DNA of 64,000 nt from Mycobacterium gordonae (lineage in GTDB: Bacteria; Actinomycetota; Actinomycetes; Mycobacteriales; Mycobacteriaceae): positions 19,508 through 83,507 of the forward strand of contig NZ_LQOY01000116.1 in assembly GCF_002101675.1 (NCBI RefSeq), in the 5' to 3' direction. The position numbers and the translations under genes were made by a program. The notes below the pieces were generated by a model, which was not told the origin of the DNA, ran no database searches, and saw nothing but the letters and a program-made list of their open reading frames with translations. How positions within the stretch are numbered: position 1 is the first letter of the stretch; each line of letters starts with the position of its first letter. Below, one piece after another: positions 16,971-25,973 of the stretch.

Positions 16971-18171
16971 ACTGACGCAGGAACGGAGTCATCCGGCGTA
17001 GGTAGTCCAGCTGGCTCACGTGCAGCACGTGGCTACCGGGGAACCAGTGCAGTGCACACCGGTCCCAGTGCTTCCACAGCGCCACGGCGTGCTCCGGTGG
17101 GGCCATCCGGTCGCCCAGTCCGGTGATGATCATCCGGCGGTCCTTGGACAGCAGCGGCCGGTAATTCAGTGGGCCGTGGTAAGCCAGTCCGGCCTGTAGC
17201 TCTTCGTCGTCGATGCTGGTCAGCCAACGGCCGAACTTGATGAAGGTGCTCGCCGGGAACCATTCGTCGAACAGGTCGCCCGGTGTGATGACCGGACAGT
17301 TGGGGATGACCGCCTCCAGCCGGTCGTCGACCGAGGCGATCAGCGCCGAGGTGTAACCGCCCAGCGAAAGCCCGGTCAGCGCAATCCGATCCACACCGGT
17401 GCTGTGCAGATAGTCCACCACGGACCGGAAGTCGTGCACAGCCTGGGCCATCGCCTCGGCGAAACCGCTCAACCCGCTGGCGAAGTATCCGAAGCCGCTG
17501 AACGGCGAATGCTTTTCGGCTCGTTTGCCATGAAACGGCAACGTGTACAACAGAACGTCGTAGCCCGAGCGGAAATACCACGGCAGGGAGAAGAACAGGC
17601 CGTTCAACAAGTACGAGGACCCCATGAAGCCATGGATCACGCACAATGTGGGCCGCGGCCCGTCGTCATGGCGCCAATGCTGGGCCCGCACCACATTGTT
17701 GGCGGACAGCGCACTCCAGCGCTTGCGCATGGCCGGGTTTATCGCCCGGAAGCTGCTGGGGAAAGCGATGTTGTCGATGGTGGCCAGGGCAACTCGCTGC
17801 GCGAGCGGACTGGCGTGGCGGGTCACGTTTCTCGGCGGTTCCAACGGAGCCGGGAAGGACAGGCGCGGATCACGCTGGGCGCCGAGTTCGGCATAGAATT
17901 TCAGCTTGTCGCGTTCACTGCCCGAATCGCCGCGGCGCAGATTGCCAGCGACGACCACCGGTGCCACCGTGGTGGCCAGCAGGGCCGAGGCCGTAGTCCG
18001 CAGCGCGACATCGCTGATCGCCGAGGCTTCCACCACCAGTCGCTGCCGGGGCGACAGGGTGGAGCGGGCGGGCAGTCCCTCGACGCCGACATCGCCGCCG
18101 GGTACGTCGGGAATGGGTAACGGGGGACTGATCGGATCAGTGTCACCAACCAGGTCCGAAATCTCAGACAT
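16957..18171 (-). CDS. Alpha/beta hydrolase family protein (Rv0293c-like)
   Basis: The 404-aa protein has an N-terminal extension of about 130 residues and an alpha/beta-hydrolase core. The core has the oxyanion turn VIHGFMGS, the nucleophile elbow GLSLGGY (Ser), an acidic residue in GLGDRMAPPEH and a C-terminal His in GSHVLH. The substrate is unknown; an esterase or lipase role is likely. There is no signal peptide, so it is probably cytosolic or peripheral. ATG 18171 was taken rather than TTG 18174. Gene order (eccE3, this gene, tam) is the same as Rv0292-Rv0293c-Rv0294 in M. tuberculosis. Confidence 0.82.
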   Translation of the reverse strand: MSEISDLVGDTDPISPPLPIPDVPGGDVGVEGLPARSTLSPRQRLVVEASAISDVALRTTASALLATTVAPVVVAGNLRRGDSGSERDKLKFYAELGAQRDPRLSFPAPLEPPRNVTRHASPLAQRVALATIDNIAFPSSFRAINPAMRKRWSALSANNVVRAQHWRHDDGPRPTLCVIHGFMGSSYLLNGLFFSLPWYFRSGYDVLLYTLPFHGKRAEKHSPFSGFGYFASGLSGFAEAMAQAVHDFRSVVDYLHSTGVDRIALTGLSLGGYTSALIASVDDRLEAVIPNCPVITPGDLFDEWFPASTFIKFGRWLTSIDDEELQAGLAYHGPLNYRPLLSKDRRMIITGLGDRMAPPEHAVALWKHWDRCALHWFPGSHVLHVSQLDYLRRMTPFLRQFMYD

Positions 18172-18335
18172 CAAGCCGATCGTAACTCGCTGATTGTGCC
18201 GAATGCCGGACGTTTCGACCGGATCGTCAATATTTTCTACCCCCGTGGGCGCGCGTTCTGAGAGAGTCCGGTAATACGGTTTGTTGGTGACACCCGACGG
18301 ACCGGACCCGGCAGGTGTCGATCAGGAGGACCGAG

Positions 18336-19118
18336 ATGTGGGATCCCGACGTATACCTGGCCTTTGCGGACCATCGCAGCCGCCCGTTCTACGACCTGTT
18401 GTCGCGGGTGGGTGCCGACCGGGCGCGCCGCGTGGTCGACCTCGGTTGCGGCCCGGGCCACCTGACGCGGTACCTGGCCAAGCGCTGGCCGCAGGCGGTG
18501 ATCGAGGCCATCGACAGCTCACCGGAGATGGTGGCGGCGGCGCGCGAACGCGGAATCGACGCCGTGACCGGAGACCTCCGTCATTGGAAGCCCCAGCCGG
18601 ACACCGACGTGGTGGTCAGCAACGCGGCATTGCATTGGGTGCCCGAGCATTCCGATCTGCTGCTCAAGTGGGTTGGCCAGCTGCCCAGCGGATCATGGAT
18701 CGCCGTTCAGATTCCCGGTAACTTCGACACCCCGTCGCACGCCGCCGTGCGCGCCCTGGCGCGTCGGGAGCCTTACGCAAAGATCATGCGCGACATACCG
18801 TTTCGGGTGGGGGCGGTGGTGCATCCGCCGGCGCATTACGCGGATCTGCTGATGGACGCCGGCTGCCGCGTCGACGCCTGGGAGACCACCTATCTGCATC
18901 AGCTGACCGGTGAGCACCCCGTGCTGCAATGGATCACCGGCACCGCGCTGGTGCCGGTGCGCGAGCGCCTCGACGACGACGGCTTCGACCAGTTCCGTCA
19001 GGAGTTGATCCCGCTGCTGGACGACGCCTACCCGCCGCGGGCCGACGGCACGACGATCTTCCCCTTCCGCCGGCTGTTCATCGTGGCGCAGGTCGACGGG
19101 CGCCGCTTATCCGGTTGA
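18336..19118 (+). CDS. tam: Trans-aconitate 2-methyltransferase
   Basis: This 260-aa class I SAM-dependent methyltransferase closely matches M. tuberculosis Tam (Rv0294, 261 aa). The SAM-binding loop is VVDLGCGPGHLTRYLA near residue 34, followed by acidic VIEAIDSS. Tam methylates trans-aconitate, a by-product that inhibits aconitase and isocitrate lyase. ATG 18336 has a perfect AGGAGGA five bases upstream and gives the family start MWDPDVYL; the GTG at 18315 lies before this ribosome site. The 3' end overlaps the convergent sulfatase gene by 12 bases. Confidence 0.93.
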   Translation: MWDPDVYLAFADHRSRPFYDLLSRVGADRARRVVDLGCGPGHLTRYLAKRWPQAVIEAIDSSPEMVAAARERGIDAVTGDLRHWKPQPDTDVVVSNAALHWVPEHSDLLLKWVGQLPSGSWIAVQIPGNFDTPSHAAVRALARREPYAKIMRDIPFRVGAVVHPPAHYADLLMDAGCRVDAWETTYLHQLTGEHPVLQWITGTALVPVRERLDDDGFDQFRQELIPLLDDAYPPRADGTTIFPFRRLFIVAQVDGRRLSG

Positions 19119-20513
19119 TCCGGGCTCGACCACTTCTTCGATACCCCGGTCCACCGCGATCGCCGAGCGACTGGTCGGCGTCGCGCGGTGGATCCGCAGA
19201 TACGTCTCGGTGTAGCGCACCGAGATACGGGTGCCGGCGAACTCCGACGGGATGACGTCGCCGGTGCGCTGACGCCAATCGTGCAGTCGCACCGCAAGAT
19301 CGGCCGCGACGGCATCGGACTCCGCGGTGGCCGCCGGGATGGTCAGCAGATTGGTGGTCTCGGTGGGGTCTTTACGCAGATCGTAGAGTTCCCGCTGAGG
19401 CCGGGGCGCCTTGACGAAAGGCGCGACAGCCATTCCCGACGGGCTCTCCTCGATGTCCCAGGGCAGGTCCAGCAGCGGCCGGGGCACGTAATTCTCGATG
19501 TAGCTGTAGTCCTTGGTGCGGATGGCCCGGATGGGGTCGAACGAGTCGTGGTAGGTCTTCGTGGTGTAGACGTGGTCGCGCACCGGGGCGATCGCCTCCG
19601 GCGCGAACAGCGCATCGGCGTGCGAGACGCCCTCGATGTCGGCGGGCACTTCGATGCCCAGCAGACTCAGCAGCGTGGGCAACAGGTCGACGCCGCTGAA
19701 CAGCTCGTCGTATACCCGCGGCGCCGCGCCCAGGCTGGTCGGCGGCCGGATCATCAGAGCGATGCCGGTTCCCGCGTCGTACAGCGTGGACTTCGCCCGC
19801 GGGAAGGCCGGGCCGTGGTCGGTGAAGAACACCACCCAGGTGCTGGCGTCCAGACCGGTCTGCGCCAGCGTGTCCAGTATCTCGCCCACCGCGGCGTCCG
19901 CGGTGGTGATGGACCCGTAGAAGTCGGCGAGGTCACCGCGCACCTCGGGTGTGTCGGGCAGGTAGTCAGGCAGCTCGACGGTCGAACTGTCGGCCGGTTC
20001 GTAACGGTCGTGGGGGTAGGGCCGGTGGGTCTCGAAGAACCCGGCCGTCAGCAGGAATGGCTGACCGGACAGGTTTTCCGTGCTGTCCTGCAGCCACTCT
20101 TTGACCCTCTCCACCACGTACTCGCAGTACGAATTCGACACGTCGAACTCGTCGAAACCGAGCCGCTTGGGATACGACGTCTCGTGCTGCATGCCGAAAA
20201 GGGCGGTATACCAGCCCGATTCCGACAGCAGTTGAGGCAGCGTGCGCACATCGGTGCGGTATTCCCAACCGTGGTGGGCCAATCCGAGCAGGCCGTTGCT
20301 CTGCGGGTAGCGCCCGGTGAACAGCGAGCCGCGCGAGGGCGAGCACAGCGGAGCGGTGGCATGAGCCCGGGTGAACAGGATGCTTTCGGCGGCGAGGCGG
20401 TCCAGCCGTGGGCTCGACACGTCCGGGTGGCCGTAGATACCGAGGTAACGCCCCAGGTCGTGCCAGTGCACCAGCACGACATTCTGCGCGGTTGCTCCCG
20501 AGTCACCGGCCAC
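19107..20513 (-). CDS. Sulfatase (type I, formylglycine-dependent; Rv0296c-like)
   Basis: The 468-aa sulfatase has the CSPSR activation motif at residues 57-61, where the Cys is converted to formylglycine by FGE. Other sulfatase features are the N-terminal HWHDLGRYLG metal region, FETHRPYPHDRY, VVFFTDHGPAFPRAKS and a C-terminal subdomain. The first of the usual tandem Asp residues in the N-terminal metal site reads His (HD instead of DD). There is no signal peptide, so it is probably cytosolic. The substrate is unknown. The GTG start at 20513 is six bases after the bluB-like gene, so the two are probably co-transcribed. Confidence 0.88.
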   Translation of the reverse strand: MAGDSGATAQNVVLVHWHDLGRYLGIYGHPDVSSPRLDRLAAESILFTRAHATAPLCSPSRGSLFTGRYPQSNGLLGLAHHGWEYRTDVRTLPQLLSESGWYTALFGMQHETSYPKRLGFDEFDVSNSYCEYVVERVKEWLQDSTENLSGQPFLLTAGFFETHRPYPHDRYEPADSSTVELPDYLPDTPEVRGDLADFYGSITTADAAVGEILDTLAQTGLDASTWVVFFTDHGPAFPRAKSTLYDAGTGIALMIRPPTSLGAAPRVYDELFSGVDLLPTLLSLLGIEVPADIEGVSHADALFAPEAIAPVRDHVYTTKTYHDSFDPIRAIRTKDYSYIENYVPRPLLDLPWDIEESPSGMAVAPFVKAPRPQRELYDLRKDPTETTNLLTIPAATAESDAVAADLAVRLHDWRQRTGDVIPSEFAGTRISVRYTETYLRIHRATPTSRSAIAVDRGIEEVVEPGSTG

Positions 20514-20519
20514 CGTCAG

Positions 20520-21188
20520 TCACACCATCCTTTCGTTTCCAGGAGTCTGCCATTGATTCTCCGAGACGAACTCCGGCAACGGCCGCGCCGAAGTCCAGCC
20601 GTCCAGTTCCAGCGCGGGCCGGTCCGGGAACTCCGGGACCGGCCCGACACACAGAATCGCCACCGGTTCGGCGCCGTCGGGCATCCCCAGCAACTCCGCC
20701 AATCCCTGCGGATCGAACAGCGACACCCAGCCCACGCCCAGGCCCTCGCAGCGCGCCGCCAACCACAGGTTCTGGATCGCGCACGACACCGACGCCAGAT
20801 CCATCTGCGGCAGCGTGCGCCGACCGAAGATGTGCGCCTCCCGGTCGTCGCACAACGCCACGACCAACAACTCTGCGCACTCGAGAATGCCCTCGACTTT
20901 CAGCGCCAGGAATTCGGCCTCCCGCGGCCCCAGCGCCGCCCCCGTGAGCTCGCGTTCGGCGTCGACGAGGGCGTGAATGCGGTGTCGAAGGTCCTGGTCG
21001 GTGACGCGGATGAAGCGCCACGGCTGCATCAGTCCCACGCTGGGCGCGGCGTGCGCGGCCTGCAGCAGGCGAGCCAGGACCTCCTCGGGCACCTGCTCGC
21101 CCGGGGAGAAGCGGCGCATGTCCCGCCGCTCGGCGATCACGCGGTACACCGCGCGACGCTCGGCCGCGGTGTACGCGTACTCGGTCAT
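20520..21188 (-). CDS. bluB: 5,6-dimethylbenzimidazole synthase BluB-like / nitroreductase-fold oxidoreductase (Rv0306-like)
   Basis: The 222-aa flavoprotein has a nitroreductase fold of BluB type. Key segments are ERRDMRRFSPG near the N-terminus, QAAHAAPSVGLMQPWRFI, SCAIQNLWLAARCEGLGVGWVS and the C-terminal WQ region. BluB cleaves FMNH2 with oxygen to form the lower ligand of vitamin B12. It lies six bases upstream of the sulfatase on the same strand. In M. tuberculosis the Rv0306 homologue is further from the sulfatase gene and, as I recall, on the opposite strand, so this region is rearranged or shortened. The BluB function is likely but a related nitroreductase is possible. Confidence 0.82.
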   Translation of the reverse strand: MTEYAYTAAERRAVYRVIAERRDMRRFSPGEQVPEEVLARLLQAAHAAPSVGLMQPWRFIRVTDQDLRHRIHALVDAERELTGAALGPREAEFLALKVEGILECAELLVVALCDDREAHIFGRRTLPQMDLASVSCAIQNLWLAARCEGLGVGWVSLFDPQGLAELLGMPDGAEPVAILCVGPVPEFPDRPALELDGWTSARPLPEFVSENQWQTPGNERMV

Positions 21189-21212
21189 CCGGTCATCGTA
21201 GAAACGCGGCCG

Positions 21213-21695
21213 TCACGGGCTGTAGGTGACGCCCACCGCCCGGAAAACGTACTCCGGCGGCACGTCGAACGACACTGATCGCCGCGGCAGGAGCGCCAGC
21301 ACATCCTCGTCGATGGTGTCCTTGAAATGCAGCGAGAGATGGCCGTGGAACCGCTCGTCGACCGCTTCGGTGTCCAGGTCGACTTGCAATCCCGTCGCGG
21401 AAATCTCCGCGGTCGCGGCACCGCCGGTCGCCTCGTCCCAGCGCACGTCCACAACCCGACCGGCCAGCTTGGGCACCACCGACAGCGTCGCGAGCACCCG
21501 CTGCTCGGTGAGCGCCAGCGAACCCACATAGCTGGCGACGCTGCCCTGGGACCGCAGGCCGGGGATGGACCCGCTGAACCGTCTGGTGACGGCGACGAAT
21601 TCGGCGAGATGGATCAAGCCTTCGGACTCCACCTGGGCATGCAGGTCCGCGGGCAGCTTACCGACGCCGAACAATCTCCGGAGAATCACGGGCAT
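21213..21695 (-). CDS. Conserved mycobacterial protein (Rv0307c-like)
   Basis: The 160-aa protein has no recognisable catalytic motif and no signal peptide or membrane helix. ATG 21695 gives MPVILRRLFG and matches the 160-aa length of Rv0307c; the longer upstream frame overlaps the divergent PAP2 gene and is not supported. It lies 24 bp upstream of the bluB-like gene on the same strand and may be the first gene of a three-gene unit with bluB and the sulfatase. Function unknown. Confidence 0.75.
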   Translation of the reverse strand: MPVILRRLFGVGKLPADLHAQVESEGLIHLAEFVAVTRRFSGSIPGLRSQGSVASYVGSLALTEQRVLATLSVVPKLAGRVVDVRWDEATGGAATAEISATGLQVDLDTEAVDERFHGHLSLHFKDTIDEDVLALLPRRSVSFDVPPEYVFRAVGVTYSP

Positions 21696-21752
21696 GACGC
21701 CAGTATGAGGTGGTTTGGCGTTCGGTGCATCGAGGCTGTATCGATGTAGCCG

Positions 21753-22418
21753 ATGAGCAGCCCCCGAATCGCGTCCCGACTTTCGTGGTCTGCCTGGCTG
21801 GTCGCGGCGGCGGTGGCGCTCTACGCCATGCTCTGGGTGGGGCACCGCGAGCAGTGGGGCTGGCTGCACGCCTTCGACTGGGCGCTGCTGAACCCTGCGC
21901 ACGACATCGGCATCAAGCACGCCGGGTGGGTTCGGCTGTGGGTGGTGGTGTCGTTCGTGCTGGGCCCGATTCCGCTGCGGCTGTTGACCCTGGCGGTGAT
22001 GGTGTTCGCGCTGGCGCGCCGGCGGGTGCGGATGGGGCTGCTGCTGATGGCGTGCGGGCCGCTGAACGGGTTCGTCACGCTGGTGGCCAAGAATCTGGCC
22101 GGTCGCCCGCGACCGAGTACCGCCCTGGTGTCTGCGACCGAGACGTCGTTTCCCTCCGGGCACGCACTCGAAGCGATGTGCAGTCTGCTTGCGCTGCTGG
22201 CTTTTTGGCTACCGATGATCACCAGTCGGCAGGCGCGGGCCGTCGCAATGGCGATGTCCGGGCTGGGCGTCTTCACGGTCGGCGTGGCCCGGGTGGCGCT
22301 CAATGTGCACCACCCCTCTGACGTGATTGCCGGCTGGGTGCTGGGCTACGTGTATTTCATGGTGTGCCTGTGGGTGTTTCGGCCCGGGTCACCGCCCCGT
22401 GACACAACCGGTTCTTAA
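21753..22418 (+). CDS. PAP2-family membrane phosphatase (Rv0308-like)
   Basis: The 221-aa protein has about five membrane helices and the three PAP2 signature motifs: KNLAGRPRP, FPSGHALE and SR/VARVALNVHHPSD with the catalytic His. Such enzymes dephosphorylate lipid phosphates such as phosphatidic acid or polyprenyl diphosphates at the membrane. It is divergent from the Rv0307c-like gene with 57 bp between the starts. Orthologous position and size (238 aa) fit Rv0308. The exact substrate cannot be told. Confidence 0.87.
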   Translation: MSSPRIASRLSWSAWLVAAAVALYAMLWVGHREQWGWLHAFDWALLNPAHDIGIKHAGWVRLWVVVSFVLGPIPLRLLTLAVMVFALARRRVRMGLLLMACGPLNGFVTLVAKNLAGRPRPSTALVSATETSFPSGHALEAMCSLLALLAFWLPMITSRQARAVAMAMSGLGVFTVGVARVALNVHHPSDVIAGWVLGYVYFMVCLWVFRPGSPPRDTTGS

Positions 22419-22461
22419 GCTTTACTTGACCCTCAGTTGCGGCGGGTCTGACCATTGAACA

Positions 22462-23130
22462 ATGCGCCGACTGCTAGCTCAGCTTTGTGCTGCCGTGTGC
22501 GCCTTCACTGTGCTTTGCACCGGGGCAGGACTGTTCGCCGGAATCGCCGGTGCCGCCGGCAACCCCTGGTTCGCGAACTCCGTCGGCAATGCCACACAGG
22601 TGGTTTCGGTGGTCTCCACCGGCGGATCGAACGCGAAGATGGACATCTATCAGCGCACCGCGGCGGGCTGGCAGCCGCTGAAGACTTCAATTCCGACCCA
22701 CGTCGGTTCGGCGGGGATGGCGCCGCAGGCCAAGAGCGGCTACCCGGCCACGCCGATGGGCGTCTACAGCTTGGACTCGGCGTTCGGCACCGCGCCCAAC
22801 CCCGGTGGGGGACTGCCCTACACGCAGGTGGGGCCCAATCACTGGTGGAGCGGCGATGACCACAGCCCCACCTTCAACAGCATGCAGGTGTGCCAGAAAG
22901 CCCAGTGCCCCTTCAATACCGCTGACAGCGAGAATCTGCAGATCCCGCAGTACAAGCACGCGGTGGTGATGGGCGTCAACAAGAACAAGGTGCCCGGCGG
23001 CGGCGCCGCGTTCTTCTTTCACACCACCGACGGCGGACCCACCGAGGGCTGCGTCGCCATCGACGACGCCACGCTGGTGTCGATCATCAAGTGGCTGCGG
23101 CCCGGCGCCGTCATCGCGATCGCCAAGTAA
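22462..23130 (+). CDS. Exported L,D-transpeptidase/YkuD-like protein (Rv0309-like)
   Basis: The 222-aa secreted protein has a signal peptide (about residues 1-33, ending near GAAG). The C-terminal half has a YkuD-like active-site pattern, FFHTTDGG followed by TEGCVAID, where Cys would be the nucleophile. L,D-transpeptidases cross-link peptidoglycan or attach proteins to it. The usual S-x-G-C reads T-E-G-C, a variant seen in the Rv0309-type group, so activity is plausible but not assured. It is in the same orientation as the PAP2 gene, 43 bp downstream. Confidence 0.8.
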   Translation: MRRLLAQLCAAVCAFTVLCTGAGLFAGIAGAAGNPWFANSVGNATQVVSVVSTGGSNAKMDIYQRTAAGWQPLKTSIPTHVGSAGMAPQAKSGYPATPMGVYSLDSAFGTAPNPGGGLPYTQVGPNHWWSGDDHSPTFNSMQVCQKAQCPFNTADSENLQIPQYKHAVVMGVNKNKVPGGGAAFFFHTTDGGPTEGCVAIDDATLVSIIKWLRPGAVIAIAK

Positions 23131-23148
23131 TCGCTAAGTAGGCGTTCG

Positions 23149-23655
23149 CTATTCGCTCACGTCGGCACGGGCCCGGCCGGGCTTGACGTTGAATTTCAGG
23201 TCCGCCACCGACATGGTCGCCTCGTAGGTGCGGTCGTAGCCGGTGGCACTGATCCGCCACCCGCTGGGGGTGCGCCGGTACTGGTCGCGGTAGAACGCGG
23301 CACCGATCAGCATGAAGTTGTACTCCGCAACGATGACCCGGTCCTGCAGGTACCAGATGCCCGAAGCGGTGTCACCGCTGACGGTGATCTCCGGATGCGT
23401 TACGCGGTGCTCGGTGACCACACCCGGCCCCATCGCTGAGCTCAGGTACTCCACTAGGTCCTTGCGATTATCGAAGTGCAATTCCTTGCCCAGCGACGAG
23501 CCGTAGGCGCCGACGATGTCCTCGGTCATCGTCTCGGCGAAGTCGTCCCAGTGCTTGGTGTCCATCGCGCGCAGATAGCGGTATTTGACTTGCTTGATCG
23601 CTTCGATATCGGCGATCGGGTATTCGGAGAGGCTCACCGGCTCATTGCAGCACAT
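23149..23655 (-). CDS. SnoaL-like / NTF2-fold protein (Rv0310c-like)
   Basis: The 168-aa protein has the NTF2-like alpha+beta fold typical of SnoaL-like ketosteroid isomerase relatives (EAIKQVKYRYLRAMDTKHWDDFAETM at the start, in part). ATG 23655 was chosen because the region upstream in the same frame is low-complexity and unlike homologues. M. tuberculosis Rv0310c is 163 aa and occupies the same place. The family binds small hydrophobic ligands and can be an isomerase, dehydratase or simply a binding protein. Substrate unknown. Confidence 0.78.
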   Translation of the reverse strand: MCCNEPVSLSEYPIADIEAIKQVKYRYLRAMDTKHWDDFAETMTEDIVGAYGSSLGKELHFDNRKDLVEYLSSAMGPGVVTEHRVTHPEITVSGDTASGIWYLQDRVIVAEYNFMLIGAAFYRDQYRRTPSGWRISATGYDRTYEATMSVADLKFNVKPGRARADVSE

Positions 23656-23849
23656 CGGGCCGGCCGCGGCGCGGGAGGGCCGGGGCGGCTCCGGCGGAAC
23701 GGCGGTTGTCAAGAGTGCCCGACGTACCGTTTCGGTGACGACACGGCATCGACCGTATACCAATGACGTTGGGGCCGAACCATATTCGAGGGTCCCGCGG
23801 CTAAGGTTAACGCTGGCTACCGACCCCCTATCGACGAAAGCATGGCTAT

Positions 23850-25775
23850 ATGTACGACCCGCTGGGGTTGTCGATCGGGACCATGAACCTGGTTGCGGCG
23901 GTGAACGGAAGTTCTCCGGTCACCCGTCGCGCTGTGCTCACCCTGTATCCGCACTGCGCCCCGAAACTTGGTGTGTTCGGCGAGAATTCGGCCGATCCCG
24001 GCACTTTGATGAGTGCGTTCGTGGAACGCATCGGCGATTCCGTGGCGCTGATCTCCCCGGACGGATCAGCGCATGACCCCGACCTGCTGACGGTCGAGGC
24101 GCTCGACGCGATGGTGGTTGCCGTCGGTGCCGACGCGAGTTCCGCCGAGATCACGATCGCCGTTCCGGCGCACTGGAAACCGGCTACCGTGCAGGCTTTG
24201 CGCAACGCCCTGCGCACGCACGTCGGATTCGTCCGAAGCGGCATGGCGCCGTGCCTGGTTCCGGACGCGATCGCCGCGCTGACTGCGGTGAACGCCGAAG
24301 TCGGGGTGCCCACCGGAGGCGTGGTCGGTCTGCTCGACTTCGGCGGCTCCGGCACCTACGTCACTCTGCTCGAGACCAAGGACGAATTCGAACCCGTCAG
24401 CGCCACAATGCGTTACGACGATTTCTCGGGCAACCAGATCGACCAGGCGGTGCTGCTGCACGTCATCGAGGAGCTCGGTCACTCCGACGTCGACCCGGCC
24501 GGCCCCGCCGTCCTCGGCCAGCTCGGCAGGCTCTCCGAGCAGTGCCGGGAGGCCAAGGAGCGGCTGTCCACCGACGCCGTCACCGAACTGGCGGCCGAGC
24601 TCAACGGCGCCAGTGCCAGCATCGAGCTCACCCGGGAGAAGTTCGAGGATCTGATCGCCGACCGGCTGACCGGACTCATCTACGCCTTCGACGACATGCT
24701 CGCACGCAACAACTCAAGCTTCGCCGACCTGGCAGCGGTGGTGACGGTCGGCGGCGGGGCCAATATTCCGCTTGTCCGTCAACGTCTTTCGTTCCACACT
24801 CGACTGCCGGTGCTGGCTGCGTCGGATCCGGTGAGCGCCGCGGCCAAGGGCGCCCTGCTGATGGCGACCCGCCGTGATCTGATGGATCTGCGGACCCGAA
24901 CCTCCATCGGATTGCTGGCCGGCGTTTCCCAGGCGGCCGGCGCCGCGGGCAGCGGCGTCATCGACCTGCCGGCCGGCGACGTGATGGTGATCGACCAGGA
25001 TGCGCTGACCGATCGGGAGCTGGCCTGGTCGCAGACCGAATTCCCCGAGGTGCCGACCCGCTTTCAGGGCGATTCCTACAACGAAGACGGTCCCTGCTTC
25101 TCGATGCGGCTCAACATCATCGACCCGCCCAAGGCTCCGCGGCGCCGCATCCGGCTCTCGCAGCTGCTGATCGGCCTGTGTGCCGCGGTGGCGATGACCG
25201 CGGTCGGCGGGGTGGCGATCACGTTGACCGCCGTGGAACAACGGCACACCCACCGTCCGGCCCCCGTACTGCCCAGCGTCGCGCCGCCGCCGGTATCGCC
25301 CAACGCCAAGTTGCCCAGCCCGATTCCGACGAGTCCGGCAGCGCCCAGCCCGCTGCCACCGCCGCCCCCGCCCAGCGAGGCGATGGCTCCCAGTGCGGCG
25401 GCTCCCACCAGCGTCGAGACGCCCCCTCCTGCGCCACCGCCACCGCCGTCGCCGTCTGCGGCGCTGACGACGACCAGGCCGGCCCCGGCCACGACGACGC
25501 AGCCCCCGGCCGCCACTACAACGCCGCTCACCTCTGCTCCGCCGTCCACCACCGAAGCGCCCAGCGCGGCGGAGGCGCCCAGTGCGGCAGAGGTGCCGGA
25601 AACGTCCGAGCCGCCGCCGGTGAAGATGACGACGCAATGGCTGCATGTGCCGCTGCTCCCGCTGCCGATCCCGATCCAGGTTCCGGCCAACCAGGTCCCA
25701 GCCAACCAGGCCCCCAACCAGGTGCCGCAGAACGCCAACCCGCAGAACCCCTTCTCCTCGCCCGGAGGTCCCTGA
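23850..25775 (+). CDS. Hsp70-like ATPase-domain membrane protein with Pro/Thr-rich tail (Rv0312-like)
   Basis: The 641-aa protein has three parts. Residues 1-360 are an actin/Hsp70-type ATPase-like domain with degenerate phosphate motifs (LSIGTMN and LLDFGGSGT) and the adenosine motif VVTVGGGANIP. A membrane helix follows near 437-462. The last 180 residues are rich in Pro, Ala and Thr, and end in a hydrophobic segment, WLHVPLLPLPIPIQ, before an Asn/Gln/Pro end. The peptide-binding domain of true Hsp70 is absent. It matches M. tuberculosis Rv0312 (620 aa). Its tail segment recurs in the neighbouring gene product (25974-27392), which points to a joint cell-surface role. Function unknown. Confidence 0.85.
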   Translation: MYDPLGLSIGTMNLVAAVNGSSPVTRRAVLTLYPHCAPKLGVFGENSADPGTLMSAFVERIGDSVALISPDGSAHDPDLLTVEALDAMVVAVGADASSAEITIAVPAHWKPATVQALRNALRTHVGFVRSGMAPCLVPDAIAALTAVNAEVGVPTGGVVGLLDFGGSGTYVTLLETKDEFEPVSATMRYDDFSGNQIDQAVLLHVIEELGHSDVDPAGPAVLGQLGRLSEQCREAKERLSTDAVTELAAELNGASASIELTREKFEDLIADRLTGLIYAFDDMLARNNSSFADLAAVVTVGGGANIPLVRQRLSFHTRLPVLAASDPVSAAAKGALLMATRRDLMDLRTRTSIGLLAGVSQAAGAAGSGVIDLPAGDVMVIDQDALTDRELAWSQTEFPEVPTRFQGDSYNEDGPCFSMRLNIIDPPKAPRRRIRLSQLLIGLCAAVAMTAVGGVAITLTAVEQRHTHRPAPVLPSVAPPPVSPNAKLPSPIPTSPAAPSPLPPPPPPSEAMAPSAAAPTSVETPPPAPPPPPSPSAALTTTRPAPATTTQPPAATTTPLTSAPPSTTEAPSAAEAPSAAEVPETSEPPPVKMTTQWLHVPLLPLPIPIQVPANQVPANQAPNQVPQNANPQNPFSSPGGP

Positions 25776-25973
25776 CCGGCGATTCACATTTGAGCTTCCT
25801 AGGAATTGGCCCCTACCTCGATGTGCGCGAGTAGGGTTTGAGCTGGCAAACTGCATACAGGCCAGCTCAATCGGTCGCTCCAGCAGTGGGGCGGTTTCTG
25901 TCGACGGCGGCCCGGGTGGTGCGCCGGTCCGCCGTAGACCCCGTGGCTAGCTCGCACATGGCTTGGAGGGGTT

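Noticed and set aside
19188..21278. 696-codon plus-strand reading frame
   Set aside because: It is antisense to the sulfatase and bluB-like genes, which have clear motifs; the frame has the composition of a GC-rich shadow.
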